Shown here in pieces: positions 63,416 through 64,000 of a DNA stretch of 64,000 nucleotides (position 1 is its first letter; every line of letters begins with the position of its first letter). A model generated the notes under the pieces. That model had not been told where the DNA came from. It did not search any database and saw only the letters and a list, made by a program, of their open reading frames with translations. The translations under genes and the position numbers were made by a program. Source of the DNA: Bursaphelenchus xylophilus (Eukaryota; Nematoda; Chromadorea; Rhabditida; Aphelenchoididae); assembly GCA_904066235.2 (NCBI GenBank), contig CAJFCV020000001.1, positions 3,100,001 through 3,164,000 on the forward strand. Direction: 5' to 3'.

Positions 63416-63997
63416 TTCTTACAAGGAAAGTACTTTTATGGGGTGTGGAGTTACAGGTCGAGATATATATCAAAAAATTCGCAAAAATTTTCTGTTTCAG
63501 AATATATAAAAATTAGCTGCCTAATTTTGGTCTATCAACGAGTTTTATCAATAAATGTATTTCTCGAGGAAAAAAAACTGCGGCAACAAAAGCGCGCTCG
63601 GTCTCTTCCTTCGGAAGAGAGCGGTGTGGCCGAGTGGTTAGAGCGCTGGGTTGGAAATCCGAGGGAAACGGGTTCGGTTCTTTTTGCCACACTAGAACCC
63701 ATTTTTTACATTGGAACTACTTTTAAGGCGTAGTTGTAATCCAATTTGATATTTTAAGGCTTGTCATGGCCTCAGAATTTAGTTTAGCATAAAACAAAAT
63801 TTTTTTATTGGTAAAAACACGGTCAAAAAGACACTTGCATGGTGTCGCGAGAAAACTTCTGAGGACAAAAACATGTCATTAGACCAAAATTAGGCAGCTA
63901 ATTTTTATATATTCTGAATCAGAAAATTTTTGCGAATTTTTTGATATATGTCTCGACCTGTAACTCCACACCCCATAGAAGTACTTTCCTTGTTAAA
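63416..63997. mobile_element. Long-TIR element enclosing a tRNA-Ser-like relic
   Basis: Arms of about 120 bp: 63416-63535 (AAGGAAAGTACTTTTATGGG, GGAGTTACAGGTCGAGATAT, AATTAGCTGCCTAATTTTGG) and the mirrored 63876-63997. The 340-bp centre contains the tRNA-like sequence at 63619. Confidence 0.8.
63619..63692 (+). pseudogene. tRNA-Ser-like relic
   Basis: GCGGTGTGGCCGAGTGGTTA is a standard tRNA-Ser 5' half (acceptor and D-arm), followed by TGGGTTGGAAATCC (anticodon GGA by position). The T-arm is decayed (GGGTTCGGTTCT) and the 3' acceptor strand does not pair fully. Confidence 0.65.
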
Positions 63998-64000
63998 AAT

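Overview
The window reads as eukaryotic DNA from a nematode, most likely a rhabditid (Caenorhabditis or a close relative). Support for this: many small introns (some only 38 nt) with TTTCAG-type acceptors, acceptor-like sequence directly in front of several start codons as expected for spliced-leader trans-splicing, AT-rich introns and spacers, an intron-containing tRNA-Leu(CAA), and nematode-like conserved genes. The species cannot be fixed from the sequence alone.

Layout. 1-1.6 kb: 3' end of a FAM135 gene (+). 1.6-13.4 kb: no convincing gene, but a dense mosaic of palindromic TIR elements (MITEs). 13.4-23.7 kb: the conserved gene island, holding a CRAL-TRIO/GOLD (SEC14-like) gene (+), COX6C (-), and then rab-18, prx-19 (PEX19) and an ABITRAM/FAM206 gene in a row on +. 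24.5-30.6 kb: small secreted-protein genes, namely a Gly/Pro-rich protein (-), a 79-aa CS-alpha-beta defensin-like peptide (+), a shortened paralogue of the Gly-rich gene (-), and a C-type-lectin-like gene (+). 30.9-35.2 kb: a complete BEL/Pao-type LTR element with identical 251-bp LTRs and one gag-protease ORF but no reverse transcriptase or integrase; it sits inside an older fold-back element. 35.9-45.0 kb: a tandem array of eight two-exon genes (all on -) for small secreted, mostly six-cysteine proteins. Relics of a second gene type and three of the four tRNA-Leu(CAA) copies near this region are mixed with it. 46.5-50.9 kb: a six-exon gene (-) for a 486-aa charged protein I do not recognise. 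51-64 kb: again no convincing gene, with MITEs, a dead 1.26-kb mariner-like transposon, a second solo end of it, and a TIR element enclosing a tRNA-Ser-like relic.

How the genes relate. rab-18, prx-19 and ABITRAM are close and colinear and could be an operon. The secreted genes between 24 and 45 kb look like fast-evolving surface or defence proteins: signal peptides, cysteine frameworks, tandem duplication, relics and a shared promoter block in four members. This array is the best candidate for an undescribed system in the window. Repeats make up most of the rest; the most striking points are a recurrent junction between two unrelated-looking palindromic families and a shared 9-bp palindrome (GCACTGTGC or GCACCGTGC) found dozens of times.

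All exon junctions were placed by eye from GT/AG sites, reading frame and family similarity. No alignment or database search was run.
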